A DNA stretch of 64,000 nucleotides from Chitinophaga pinensis (GTDB taxonomy: Bacteria; Pseudomonadota; Gammaproteobacteria; Burkholderiales; SG8-41): positions 1 to 64,000 of the forward strand of contig CALQCM020000022.1 in NCBI GenBank assembly GCA_943329075.2, given 5' to 3'. Shown here piece after piece: positions 26,926 through 35,640 of this stretch; the stretch's first letter is position 1; each line of letters opens with the position of its first letter. Below the pieces are notes generated by a model, which saw only the letters and a program-made list of their open reading frames with translations, made no database searches and had not been told where the DNA came from. Made by a program: the position numbers and the translations under genes.

Positions 26926-28386
26926 TCACTTGACCAGCAGATCGAATAACGCATTGACCGGGAGACTCATCAAACGCTTGCGGTCAAAACAGACGTCGCA
27001 TATCGCTTGCGCCTGCTTGGCAGCGAAAACCGCTCGAACGCTGTCTTCGAATTTTGTTTTTAACACCGAGATGCCTACGCCGCGCCGCCGGGGATGCCCC
27101 ATGGGGAACTCGACCTCGACGCGTTCCGTTTTCGTGCCGTCGGTAAAGTGGACTCGCATGGCGTGCGCGTTGGAAAGCCGCTTGGGGTCCGAGTAGCCTT
27201 TGGTGTAACGCTTGTCTTCCATGACCGTCATCTTGTTTCGTAGCGAATCGACCCGTGGATCGCGTGCAATACTGTCTTCAAAATGTTCCGGCCTGAGCCT
27301 GCCGTGCAGCAACCCGATTGCGGTCGTGTATTGCAAGCTGTGATCGCGGTCGGCGGGATTGTCTAAAGGGCCGCGCTTGTCGAGGATCGCCATACACGAC
27401 GCATGCGACCATATTTCAACGGCTTTGATTTCGTCGATCCGGTCTTTGACCAACGGGTGCAGTAAAGTGGCAGCCTCGACTGCGGACTGCGCATGAAAGC
27501 CGGTCGGGTGCGGAATCTTGAACAGGATGTTTTCGATGATGTAGCTCCCGTAGGGTCGCTGAAAGGTAAACGCCTGACCTTTGAACAGCACGTCGTAAAA
27601 CCCCCAGGTCTTTGCCGTCAGCGCATTGGGATACCCCATCTCGCCTTTCAAAGCCAACGACGCTAGCCATAGCCCGCGGCTCGTCGCATCCGCCCCCGCC
27701 CATGATTTGCGCGAGCCGGTGTTGTGTACGCTGCGGAAAGTTGCAAGCACAGGTCCATCCAGCCAGGCGTTTGATACCGCGTTGAATATCTCCTGATAGT
27801 TGCCGCCCAGAAGTTTGGTCAATACCGCGGTGGCGGCGATCTTAACCACGATAGTATGGTCGAAACCCCAGCGGCGGAACGGATTTTCAATGCCAAGTTC
27901 GCCCTGAATGTCATAAGCTTTGACCGCAAGTTCAAAAACATCCCCTACCGTGAGCGGCGGCTTGCCTTCGGCGACTCTTGCCCGACTCAACCAGTCCGCG
28001 ACTACCAGGATCGCACCGAACGTATCTGAGGGATGGTTGACAGTCTCCCCCCACGTCGCATCATTAAACTCCAGCCATCTCACCATTGTGCAAAAGCTGA
28101 ATACGGCCTGAACGGGATCCAGAACGTAAGACGTGCCGGGAACGCGCGCCCCTTCCGATACCGTTACGCCACGAAAAGTTGGTCCCAGCAGCTTCGTACA
28201 ATCGGGATAAGCGAGCGCCATAAGCGCGCAACCCAGCGTATCGATCAGGCAATAATGCGCATTGATTAACGCTAGCTCGCTTTTAACCTTGTAGCCGTCT
28301 ACGTAAGCTGCAATATCGGCAATGACCTTGTCGGGACTAGCTCGTCCGGGCGTTTTCGGCTTACGTTTTTCTTTTATCGTCGACAT
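26926..28386 (-). CDS. MmgE/PrpD family protein, 2-methylcitrate dehydratase-like
   Basis: A 486-residue MmgE/PrpD protein and the closest of the three in this window to PrpD proper. The segments INAHYCLIDTLGCALMAL, WLEFNDATWGETVNHPSD and GSRKSWAGADATSRGLW are typical of the 2-methylcitrate dehydratase subgroup, and the C-terminal region has VHFTDGTKTERVEVEFPMGH. It probably dehydrates a hydroxy tri- or dicarboxylic acid, but prpB and prpC are not present, so a propionate pathway is not implied. It lies in the minus-strand unit between the dehydrogenase (28447) and TctC genes. Confidence 0.86.
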   Translation of the reverse strand: MSTIKEKRKPKTPGRASPDKVIADIAAYVDGYKVKSELALINAHYCLIDTLGCALMALAYPDCTKLLGPTFRGVTVSEGARVPGTSYVLDPVQAVFSFCTMVRWLEFNDATWGETVNHPSDTFGAILVVADWLSRARVAEGKPPLTVGDVFELAVKAYDIQGELGIENPFRRWGFDHTIVVKIAATAVLTKLLGGNYQEIFNAVSNAWLDGPVLATFRSVHNTGSRKSWAGADATSRGLWLASLALKGEMGYPNALTAKTWGFYDVLFKGQAFTFQRPYGSYIIENILFKIPHPTGFHAQSAVEAATLLHPLVKDRIDEIKAVEIWSHASCMAILDKRGPLDNPADRDHSLQYTTAIGLLHGRLRPEHFEDSIARDPRVDSLRNKMTVMEDKRYTKGYSDPKRLSNAHAMRVHFTDGTKTERVEVEFPMGHPRRRGVGISVLKTKFEDSVRAVFAAKQAQAICDVCFDRKRLMSLPVNALFDLLVK

Positions 28387-28446
28387 GAAGAAGATTTTTC
28401 GTATTGGTTCATCGGTTGACCGTGCATCTATCGTGTCGCTGGTCCG

Positions 28447-29343
28447 CTATTTGCTCCCAAAACTCACGCCCGCCCATGCCTCCCACAGCTTGGAGATGCA
28501 CGCGTAGTCCAGGATGGGAAGTCCACCTCGTTTCTCCTGGCTGAGCGCGATTTCGTACGGTGTATGTGCGGCCGAGATGGCGAAGAGTGGAACGCCCAGT
28601 TTCCGAGCGACCTCGAGAATCAGCGCAGAATCTTTGTGTGCGTTCGCAATGGTCATCCCACCTTCGAAATCCTGATTGAGTATCCGTTCCCCAAATCGAT
28701 GTGTCAGCGGGCGCGTCAGCCCGGAGTCCCTCCTCATGAGTTCGTAGAAGGTTTCCATCGGGATGCCCTGCGCCGCGGCAAGTGCGGCTGCTTCGATCAG
28801 CACCACCATTACCGCATGAGCAACGCCGTTGCAGACGAGTTTTGCCCGCATCCCGTTGCCCAGCGGGCCGAGGTGAAAAATCTTTTCCGCCGCTGAATCT
28901 AGAATCGGTTTGGCCTCTGCAAAATCGGCGTCCGCGGCACCGACTAGGAAGGTGCCTTGGCCTGCTGCCAGCTTGTGAACACCGCCGAGAATTGCGGCCT
29001 CGATCACGCGCGCCTTAGCGGGTTCAACGATGCTCAATAGCGCATTGATATCGTCCGGCCCGACCGTGCTGTTTTCGATAATGAGTTTGCGCTCGAGCGC
29101 GGCCGTGCCGATCTCCGTCAGCACTGTCCTCGAAATTGCGGGATTTGGCAGGCACAGCATCAGGATGTCGCATTGTTGCGCCACTGCCCGCACGTTGGCT
29201 GCCACTTCAACACCTGCCTCGCGCGCAAGCTTGCAACGCGCCTCACTGGCGTCGTATGCGATTACCGCGAATTTGCGTGCAATCGGAGTCGCAAGGGCGA
29301 GCCCCGCATTGCCAAGCCCGACCAATCCAACTTTCGGTTTCAT
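28447..29343 (-). CDS. 3-hydroxyisobutyrate/beta-hydroxyacid dehydrogenase family protein
   Basis: A 298-residue NAD(P)-dependent dehydrogenase with Rossmann motif GLVGLGNAGLALA (residues 6-18) and catalytic Lys168 in GNGMRAKLVCNG. The C-terminal helical domain contains AHKDSALILEVARKLGVPLF. The substrate-binding segment usually reading DAPVSGG is EAAILGG, so the substrate is probably not a simple 3-hydroxyisobutyrate. It oxidises a beta-hydroxyacid to the semialdehyde or keto acid in family members. It is second in the operon, 28 bp after the MBL hydrolase. Confidence 0.86.
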   Translation of the reverse strand: MKPKVGLVGLGNAGLALATPIARKFAVIAYDASEARCKLAREAGVEVAANVRAVAQQCDILMLCLPNPAISRTVLTEIGTAALERKLIIENSTVGPDDINALLSIVEPAKARVIEAAILGGVHKLAAGQGTFLVGAADADFAEAKPILDSAAEKIFHLGPLGNGMRAKLVCNGVAHAVMVVLIEAAALAAAQGIPMETFYELMRRDSGLTRPLTHRFGERILNQDFEGGMTIANAHKDSALILEVARKLGVPLFAISAAHTPYEIALSQEKRGGLPILDYACISKLWEAWAGVSFGSK

Positions 29344-29371
29344 GCTTCAGTCCTTTTCATGTTTACATGGT

Positions 29372-30193
29372 TTACTTGCTGGCAAGGGGAGCCCCGGTCA
29401 ATGCAGCGCTTTCTCTCGCGTCGTCGTAAAGGGCCGGGTTATGCTCGAGCCACCACGTTGGAAAAAACGGAACCCGTGTTGCCACGACGTCGGTCCAGCG
29501 TCCCGACATTTTTTTGTCGAGCAACTTGACGTGCTCGTTGCCGTCGGCAAGGACAAACTGCCTGTGCCCCGGTAGCAAAGCGGTTGCGTTGTACTGCACA
29601 AGTCGTTTGACCGATGCGCGGTATTTTTTGAAATCGGTGTCAGCGCTGACAGTGCCGTGACCGCCCTCTGCAAACACGGTGTCGCCGCTGAACAAAATCC
29701 GGTGCGATCCGAACGACGTGAAGAGGCAGATTGAATCAGGGCTGTGGCCGTGGGAATGCAGGACCTCGAGTTCGAGTTTCCCCACTTTAACCCGCGAGCC
29801 GTCGCGCAACCGCGTATCGACCTTGGTCTCCGATGCGCCGATCCCGTGCTGCGCCAGATGAAGATCCGACCACAAGGTTTTTTCCAGCGTCTCCACGGCA
29901 TCCTCATGCGCCGCGACCTTGGCGCCGGTCGCCTGCCTCCAAAACGCGCAACCGCGCGCATGATCCCAGTGGGAGTGGGTTAGCAGGATGGTGGAAATTC
30001 GTGCCGGATCGATGCCGTCACGCTCGAGATTCTTGCGGATCATTTCCGGCTTGATCCCGCTGCCAGCATCGATCAGCGCGTACTCGCCGCCGGCGTCGAG
30101 AATATATGTGTGGGAATCGGTCTGGTGCGACACCCCCATACCGCCGCCGCCGACCATGTGAACGGCAAAGCCCGCTTCATCGAGAATCTTCAA
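29372..30193 (-). CDS. Metallo-beta-lactamase fold hydrolase
   Basis: A 273-residue MBL-fold protein of the glyoxalase-II/lactonase type binding two metals. Ligands visible are THSHWDHARG (HxHxDH), HSHGHSPDS (third His), FSGDTVF (bridging Asp) and LLPGHRQF (final His). I chose a TTG start at 30193 because GGAGGAGG sits 6 nt upstream; the frame is open to 30283 but without similarity, and an ATG at 30157 is a second choice. It is the first gene of the minus-strand unit and divergent from the IclR regulator, so it is probably regulated by it. Thioester or lactone hydrolysis is likely; the substrate is unknown. Confidence 0.84.
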   Translation of the reverse strand: MKILDEAGFAVHMVGGGGMGVSHQTDSHTYILDAGGEYALIDAGSGIKPEMIRKNLERDGIDPARISTILLTHSHWDHARGCAFWRQATGAKVAAHEDAVETLEKTLWSDLHLAQHGIGASETKVDTRLRDGSRVKVGKLELEVLHSHGHSPDSICLFTSFGSHRILFSGDTVFAEGGHGTVSADTDFKKYRASVKRLVQYNATALLPGHRQFVLADGNEHVKLLDKKMSGRWTDVVATRVPFFPTWWLEHNPALYDDARESAALTGAPLASK

Positions 30194-30212
30194 ATGCCAC
30201 CTCCTCCAATCA

Positions 30213-30266
30213 GCGCATCGCCATGCGATGCGCGCCAACCACGCCAAATGTTCAACATGCGAACAT
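30213..30266. promoter_or_regulatory. Two inverted repeats in the IclR divergent promoter region
   Basis: Between the MBL gene (start 30193) and iclR-type gene (start 30372), 30213-30233 is a perfect 8-bp inverted repeat (GCGCATCG, 5-nt spacer, CGATGCGC). 30248-30266 is a 6-bp inverted repeat (ATGTTC, 7-nt spacer, GAACAT). Either could be the operator of the adjacent IclR-family protein, which would control both directions. No footprint or -10/-35 match is certain. Confidence 0.4.
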
Positions 30267-30371
30267 GAGCTGGCAACGAACAATTAAGAAGAGTACATCA
30301 TTATTCTGGCATTTTCCATTGCGCGATCAACATCATTAGTTCACCATGTGCACAAATAAAGGAGGTGCTTG

Positions 30372-31175
30372 GTGGGGATTCCCAACAAATCGGCCAGCAG
30401 TGCCCGTGCCGGCACACAGAGCATAGAACGTGCACTCTGGATACTGAAAGAGGTCGGCTCGGCCAATACAACGGGTTGCACAATGCAAACGCTGGTTGAG
30501 CAGGTCGGTTTGAATCGCAACACGGTTTATCGCCTCGTGAAATGCCTGCTGGATCAGGGGGCGATCCAGCAGAACATACGTAGCAAACGACTTTTCCTCG
30601 GACCGCTAGCATTGGCGCTCGGCGTTGCAGCGCAACAGCAACTCGACCTGAAGCAGATATTCTCACCTGCGGCAACGCGTCTTGCCGATTTGACTGGCGA
30701 TACCTGCTTTATCATGCTCAGAAGCGGCGCCGACGCCGTGTGCATCGACCGGCGCCTGGGCTCCTATCCAATCAAGACCCTGACCGTTGAGATCGGAATG
30801 AAACGTCCACTGGGCATAGGTGCAGGCAGTCTCGCCATCCTTGCCGCCATGCCAGAACTGGAAATTAACAACGTCATCCGGGCCAACACCAGGGCGCTGT
30901 CCACATACGGACAATCTCCCGCAACGCTGATGAAGTCCGTGCGCACAACGCAAAAACTGGGATATGTCGCAGCGCCAGTGCACGAACTTGAGCGCGTCAT
31001 CGCAATCGGCCTGCCGATTCTGGACCGCACCCAAAATCCGGTTGCGGCCTTGAGTATTGCAGCGATTGCCGAACGAATGCAGGGAAAGCGGCGCGGCGAG
31101 CTATTGGAACTGCTGCAGACGGAAACTAAGCGTTTGCACGAAATGCTGTGCAAGATCAATCTTCCGGGCAGCTAA
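30372..31175 (+). CDS. IclR family transcriptional regulator
   Basis: A 267-residue regulator. The N-terminal winged helix-turn-helix reads SIERALWILKEV, then TMQTLVEQVGLNRNTVYRLV (recognition helix) and KCLLDQGAIQQNIRSKRLFLG (wing). The C-terminal effector domain contains LTGDTCFIMLRSGADAVCID and APVHELERVIAIGLPIL, normally binding a small carboxylate. I chose GTG at 30372 (GGAGG 6 nt upstream); a TTG at 30369 is 3 nt closer. It is divergent from the MBL-PrpD-TctC-selenoprotein unit, the probable target. Its stop overlaps the convergent SMP-30 gene by 4 bp. Confidence 0.9.
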   Translation: MGIPNKSASSARAGTQSIERALWILKEVGSANTTGCTMQTLVEQVGLNRNTVYRLVKCLLDQGAIQQNIRSKRLFLGPLALALGVAAQQQLDLKQIFSPAATRLADLTGDTCFIMLRSGADAVCIDRRLGSYPIKTLTVEIGMKRPLGIGAGSLAILAAMPELEINNVIRANTRALSTYGQSPATLMKSVRTTQKLGYVAAPVHELERVIAIGLPILDRTQNPVAALSIAAIAERMQGKRRGELLELLQTETKRLHEMLCKINLPGS

Positions 31176-32167
31176 CCTGCGGCGCGATATGACCAGTGCG
31201 CCGGCGCCTGCCCGGCAATCGGAGAGGTGAAGGTAGCAACAGCGTCGCCAAGCAGGCATCCCATGTAGACGGTTTTCAGGTCCTTGCCGCCGAACGCGAT
31301 GCTGGAGATATTGCGCAGACGGCGGCTCTTGATGTTTTCGACGTCATGGCGTTCGACCTTACCCTGCGCGAACAGCGATTCGAAATGGTTGACGTAATCG
31401 GGATCGCAATCTTCAAGCACAAGCTGCTGCGAACCATCGCGGTCGACGCGAATGACCCGGTTGCTGATGATGCTGGTGATCCAGACGCCGCCAGCGGCAT
31501 CGAGCGCCAGGCCATCAGGAAACGTGCCCGCGCCGAACTCGGCCAGGGTTTGCCGATCTTCGAGCCGCCCGTCGGCCGTGATTCGGAAGCGCGTGACCCG
31601 CTTGCCACAGGTTTCATTCACATATAGCCAATCCCCGCTCTGGTCGATCGCAACTTCGTTGGTATACCCGATGCTGTCGGCAACGATGCGCGCGCCGTGC
31701 TGATCGATCAGCACGATGAAGCCGTCGCCAGCGCCGGGACGGTAGGCCCGCGTACGCGGCTCGAGCCTGGTGCTTACCGTAATCCATGTTCTGTCTTTGG
31801 CGTCCCTGGTCACAAAGTTGGTTGGAGGCAGCGTTACGCCGTCGACTTCGCGCAGATAAAGCGAAGTTTTTCCGTCGGCTCCCATGCGGTAGACGCCGCC
31901 CTGCGCAATATCGGCGATCAGGAAGCTGCCGTCGCGGCAAAGCGAAATGCCATTGGCCTTGATAGAGGGAACGACGGTCTTGCCCAATACGCGTTGGACA
32001 CCCGCGGCAGACCTCATCTGCAAGCCACCACTGGAATCCGAAACGAAAAGGTCACCAACTGAATTGCACAGGACGCATTCGGGGCGCTGCAAACCCTTGC
32101 CGATGAATTCCACATCGTCGAGATTGACGCGGAAACTTGACCAGTCGATTGCGTTATCCGTCTTCAT
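31172..32167 (-). CDS. SMP-30/gluconolactonase/LRE family protein
   Basis: A 331-residue six-bladed beta-propeller of the SMP-30/gluconolactonase family. Metal ligands are recognisable: Glu30 (QRPECV), Asn in GYTNEVAIDQSG and Asp in FPDGLALDAAG. Family members hydrolyse lactones. The ATG at 32167 has GGGGA 6 nt upstream; a TTG at 32182 is possible. It is the last gene of a minus-strand operon with TctC (32183) and MmgE/PrpD (33154), and overlaps iclR tail to tail. No signal peptide, so cytoplasmic. Confidence 0.86.
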   Translation of the reverse strand: MKTDNAIDWSSFRVNLDDVEFIGKGLQRPECVLCNSVGDLFVSDSSGGLQMRSAAGVQRVLGKTVVPSIKANGISLCRDGSFLIADIAQGGVYRMGADGKTSLYLREVDGVTLPPTNFVTRDAKDRTWITVSTRLEPRTRAYRPGAGDGFIVLIDQHGARIVADSIGYTNEVAIDQSGDWLYVNETCGKRVTRFRITADGRLEDRQTLAEFGAGTFPDGLALDAAGGVWITSIISNRVIRVDRDGSQQLVLEDCDPDYVNHFESLFAQGKVERHDVENIKSRRLRNISSIAFGGKDLKTVYMGCLLGDAVATFTSPIAGQAPAHWSYRAAG

Positions 32168-32182
32168 TTTTGTCCCCAACAA

Positions 32183-33157
32183 TCAATCGACTTTAACACC
32201 AGCGCGTACCACGACCTGTTTCCAGCGGTCGATATCGCGGCTGAGTACCTTGCTGAAATCGGCAGGAGAACCCGGCGCCGCCTCGAGGCCTTCCTGAGCA
32301 AAGCGTTGCGCCAATCGCGCCTCACCGACCATGGTGTTGATTTCCCGGTTCCAGCGGGAAAGAATTTCCAGCGGAATGCCGCGCGGAAACCAGACCCCGT
32401 ACCAGGTCTGCACCTCATAACCCGGCAGCCCGGCTTCGGCTACGGTCGGCAACTCGGGCAGCGTCGCCATTCTCTTCTGCCCGGTCACGGCCAGCGGCAC
32501 GAGCTTGCCACCCTTGATGTGGGCCGAAACCGACACGCTGGTACCTATGATCATCTGGATCTGCCCGCCCAGCAGGTCGGTCATCGCTGGGCCCGTGCCT
32601 TTATAAGGAATATGGATCATCTGCACGCCGGCCATCGTGCCAAACAGTTCGCTGGCAAGATGGGTGATGCTACCGGTGCCAGCCGAACCATAAGGAATTG
32701 TCGCGGGCTTGCTGCGCGCGGCTGCGATCAGATCCCTGACGCTGCGCGCGGGCAGCGACGGATGGACAACGATGACAAACGGTCCGGTCGCCAGCAGACC
32801 GGCCGGCGCAATGTCTTTCAGCGCGTCGTACGGGAGCTTGTAGAGGCTCGGGCTTATCGCATAGCTCGCCGAGACGAGGATCAGCGTGTATCCGTCAGCT
32901 CTTGCAGCGACCGTGATCTCAGCGCCGATGGTGCCACCGCCACCGCTGCGATTGTCAACGACCACCTGCTGGCCGAATATCTCCGTCGCGCGCTGCGCAA
33001 AAGCCCGCCCGACGATATCGGCGCCGCCACCGGGCGCAAACGGCACAATCAGACGCAGCGGTCGGTCGGGGTATTTTGGTGTTTGCGCAAAATTACTGCC
33101 TGCGGCCACCGAGGCCGAAAGGCAAAACAACAGGCGCTGCGATGCTTTGCGGCTCAT
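32183..33157 (-). CDS. TctC/Bug family substrate-binding protein
   Basis: A 324-residue exported binding protein. Signal peptide LLFCLSASVAAGSNFAQ, then LIVPFAPGGGADIVGRAFAQ and VVVDNRSGGGGTIGAEI, DGYTLILVSASYA and MIHIPYKGTGPAM. The ATG at 33157 overlaps the MmgE/PrpD stop by ATGA; a longer frame to 33208 would overlap that gene. The coupling to MmgE/PrpD and the SMP-30 gene suggests import of the acid they process. Confidence 0.88.
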   Translation of the reverse strand: MSRKASQRLLFCLSASVAAGSNFAQTPKYPDRPLRLIVPFAPGGGADIVGRAFAQRATEIFGQQVVVDNRSGGGGTIGAEITVAARADGYTLILVSASYAISPSLYKLPYDALKDIAPAGLLATGPFVIVVHPSLPARSVRDLIAAARSKPATIPYGSAGTGSITHLASELFGTMAGVQMIHIPYKGTGPAMTDLLGGQIQMIIGTSVSVSAHIKGGKLVPLAVTGQKRMATLPELPTVAEAGLPGYEVQTWYGVWFPRGIPLEILSRWNREINTMVGEARLAQRFAQEGLEAAPGSPADFSKVLSRDIDRWKQVVVRAGVKVD

Positions 33158-34518
33158 GCGCACAACACCAGCAACTCGCGCACGTCTTCGAGTGCCTCGA
33201 ATTTCCATATCAACTGTGCGGCCTTTCCTGCCGCCTCCTCACCGATGACGGGCACTGCATGGGTCATGAATTTCTTTTCGATTGCCCCATCCGGCATCGG
33301 ATTGTTCTTAGTTCCGCTCTGATGCTCGACAAATGCCGAGTATTCCTTGCCACCCAACACTACGGTTGCCCTGGCCTGATCCACGGCGAGTGTTTCATCG
33401 ATCTCAACTTTGACCTTCTGGCGCAACGCCGTCATGACCGGATCTCGCACTTTCTCGTCGGAATATTCATAAGCGCCGCCGGCGCCATCAGCAAGGCCAA
33501 TGGCGGCACTGTGCGAAACGCTGAATTTAGACTGCATGCCGTTGGCGGGATTCATGACGCCCGTGATGGAAACAACATGCGGATGAACGCGCAGATTGAT
33601 CGCCGTGACCTGTGCCGGATCGACGCGGGTTTGCGCGCGAATCATCAGCATCACGTCGACAATCGAATGCAAAACGACCGCCGATGCATAGGGTTTATAG
33701 CCGTTGCGTTCCATTTCCCAGGGCTTGCCGAGATCCACAACCAGTTCGTCCGGCGCCGCCACTTCGCTGTAGATGCGGCAAAACCCGCGCGCGCCCTCTA
33801 TGACTTCGCTTGAGGCGGTAAATCCGCGCTGCGCCAGCAGAGCCGACATCAAGCCGTTTGCCGCGGCCTTGCCGGCGTGCAGGTACTTGGTCATGGTGCC
33901 GCGGTTTTGCTGCAGACCCGCGGACTGACTTGCCGCGATGCCGATTGCGTTCGTCATTTGCGGATGGCTACAACCCAGAAGTTTCGCCGCTGCCACCGCG
34001 CCCGCCATGCTGCCCAGCGTGCCGGTCAGATGCCAGCCGCCCTTATGATGCTGGGGCGACGCCCGGCCGACGCGCACGCCGGCTTCGAGTCCGCACACGT
34101 AGGCAAGTAAAAACTCCTTACCTGAAAGTTTTTTACGATCGCACAATGGAAGCAGCGCAGACAGAACCGGTGAACTCGGATGCAATGTCGTCGCATGCGT
34201 ATCGTCGTAATCGAGTACATGCCCCATATATCCGTTCGCAATCGGCGCTTCCAGAATGCCCAGTTTCAGTTTTCTACCCAGCACGGTCGCTTCGGCGCGG
34301 CTGCCAGCGTCCTGCAGCATCGCAATCACGATATCAGTCGAAGGCTGCGTGCTTCCCGCAAACACACAACCAAACCAATCCAGTAATCCTCGGCGCGCGG
34401 CATGCACGGTGGCTGCCGGGAGGTCGGCGTAGTTGGCCTGCGTCAGAAATCCGCAAAGCTGGCTCGTCACGCCATTCTTGGGCTTAGCGTGCGTTTCATC
34501 CATCCAGTTATTTTCCAC
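33154..34518 (-). CDS. MmgE/PrpD family protein
   Basis: A 454-residue MmgE/PrpD protein. Recognisable parts are RRGLLDWFGCVFAGSTQPS, IANGYMGHVLDYDDTHATTL (family DDTH signature) and HPSSPVLSALLPL. Full length. The start is GTG, with GGGG 6 nt upstream. It is the first gene of the operon with TctC and SMP-30, and is only distantly related in sequence to the family members at 5252 and 26926. A dehydratase, decarboxylase or isomerase role is possible. Confidence 0.86.
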   Translation of the reverse strand: MENNWMDETHAKPKNGVTSQLCGFLTQANYADLPAATVHAARRGLLDWFGCVFAGSTQPSTDIVIAMLQDAGSRAEATVLGRKLKLGILEAPIANGYMGHVLDYDDTHATTLHPSSPVLSALLPLCDRKKLSGKEFLLAYVCGLEAGVRVGRASPQHHKGGWHLTGTLGSMAGAVAAAKLLGCSHPQMTNAIGIAASQSAGLQQNRGTMTKYLHAGKAAANGLMSALLAQRGFTASSEVIEGARGFCRIYSEVAAPDELVVDLGKPWEMERNGYKPYASAVVLHSIVDVMLMIRAQTRVDPAQVTAINLRVHPHVVSITGVMNPANGMQSKFSVSHSAAIGLADGAGGAYEYSDEKVRDPVMTALRQKVKVEIDETLAVDQARATVVLGGKEYSAFVEHQSGTKNNPMPDGAIEKKFMTHAVPVIGEEAAGKAAQLIWKFEALEDVRELLVLCA

Positions 34519-34583
34519 TTGCGGCCCCTATTAAAACTTTCGTATTTAATGAAACATGCAAACGACGCAACAGCAACCGTGCG

Positions 34584-35567
34584 TCATTCCGCCCTAGCCC
34601 CTGAATCCTGAACGACTTTGGCCCATTTCTTGAGCTCGCTGCGTATGAAGACAGCGAACTGATCTGGAGTGTTGGCGACGGGCTCGGCACCAGCTTCAAC
34701 CAATTTGGCTGCGATAGCGCCAGTTCGAATTGTTCCAACAAAGTCCGAATTCAATTTCCTGATCACGCTCTCGGGCGTCCCAGCCGGCGCCAGCGCCCCG
34801 TACCAGGACGTTAATTCGTATCCTGGCACTCCTGCTTCAACGATTGTCGGCAGGTCCGGCAGCGATTGCGCACGTTTGCCACTGGTTACCGCAATTGCCT
34901 TGAGCTTCTTCGATTTAACGTACGGCATTGCCGATGGAAGGGTGTCGAACGTCAATTGAATCTGACCCGCAATTACGTCAATCAGCGCCGCCGCAGTGCC
35001 TTTATAAGCCACGTGTACCATCTTAACGCCGGCCAACGAGTCGAAAAGCTCCCCCGCGAGATGGTGCGAGCTACCGCTGCCCGGAGAGCCGAAATTGAGC
35101 GTACCGGGCTTTGATTTCGCAAGCTCAATCAATTCTCTGACGGAGTTAGCGGGCACGGATGGGTTTAGCATTAATACACTCGGCGTTGACGCGACAAGCG
35201 TAATTGGAGCGAAGTCCGCTATCGGGTCATAGGGAAGTTTGCTGTATAGAGCCGCATTGATGCCGTGTGTTGCCACTGTGGCCATCAAGATCATGTAGCC
35301 GTCATTGGGTGACTTGGCAACTATTTCCGAGCCTATATTGCCACCGGCACCAGGACGGTTATCTACTACAAGCTGCTGCCCCCAAGTCTCCGTTATCTTC
35401 TGCGCGAGAATTCGCGTGACAATATCGGTAGTTCCCCCGGCAGCGAACGGGACAACTACACGCACGGGCTTAGACGGGTAACTATCCGCCGCGCTCACGA
35501 GCCCCGACATGCAACTGACTAGTATCAGCGCAATGGTTGAACTGGTCTCTTTTATTCTGTATTCCAT
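34584..35567 (-). CDS. TctC/Bug family substrate-binding protein
   Basis: A 327-residue exported binding protein. Signal peptide about 26 residues (TIALILVSCMSGLVSA). Ligand loops are VPFAAGGTTDIVTRILAQKI and LVVDNRPGAGGNIGSEIVA; MVHVAYKGTAAAL and EAGVPGYELTSWYG are further matches. It lies 65 bp upstream of the MmgE/PrpD gene at 33154 and probably in the same transcription unit. A second TctC gene (35641) precedes it by 73 bp. Confidence 0.88.
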   Translation of the reverse strand: MEYRIKETSSTIALILVSCMSGLVSAADSYPSKPVRVVVPFAAGGTTDIVTRILAQKITETWGQQLVVDNRPGAGGNIGSEIVAKSPNDGYMILMATVATHGINAALYSKLPYDPIADFAPITLVASTPSVLMLNPSVPANSVRELIELAKSKPGTLNFGSPGSGSSHHLAGELFDSLAGVKMVHVAYKGTAAALIDVIAGQIQLTFDTLPSAMPYVKSKKLKAIAVTSGKRAQSLPDLPTIVEAGVPGYELTSWYGALAPAGTPESVIRKLNSDFVGTIRTGAIAAKLVEAGAEPVANTPDQFAVFIRSELKKWAKVVQDSGARAE

Positions 35568-35640
35568 GGCGCGTCCCCCAAATTAAGGTTGCGGAGCAAT
35601 GATTATTCAAACTGCGATCTACTGTTGGTAATGGGCACGG

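Noticed and set aside
26926..28386. Complete methylcitrate (propionate) pathway around the PrpD-like gene
   Set aside because: No prpB, prpC or acnD nearby; the family name alone does not support it.
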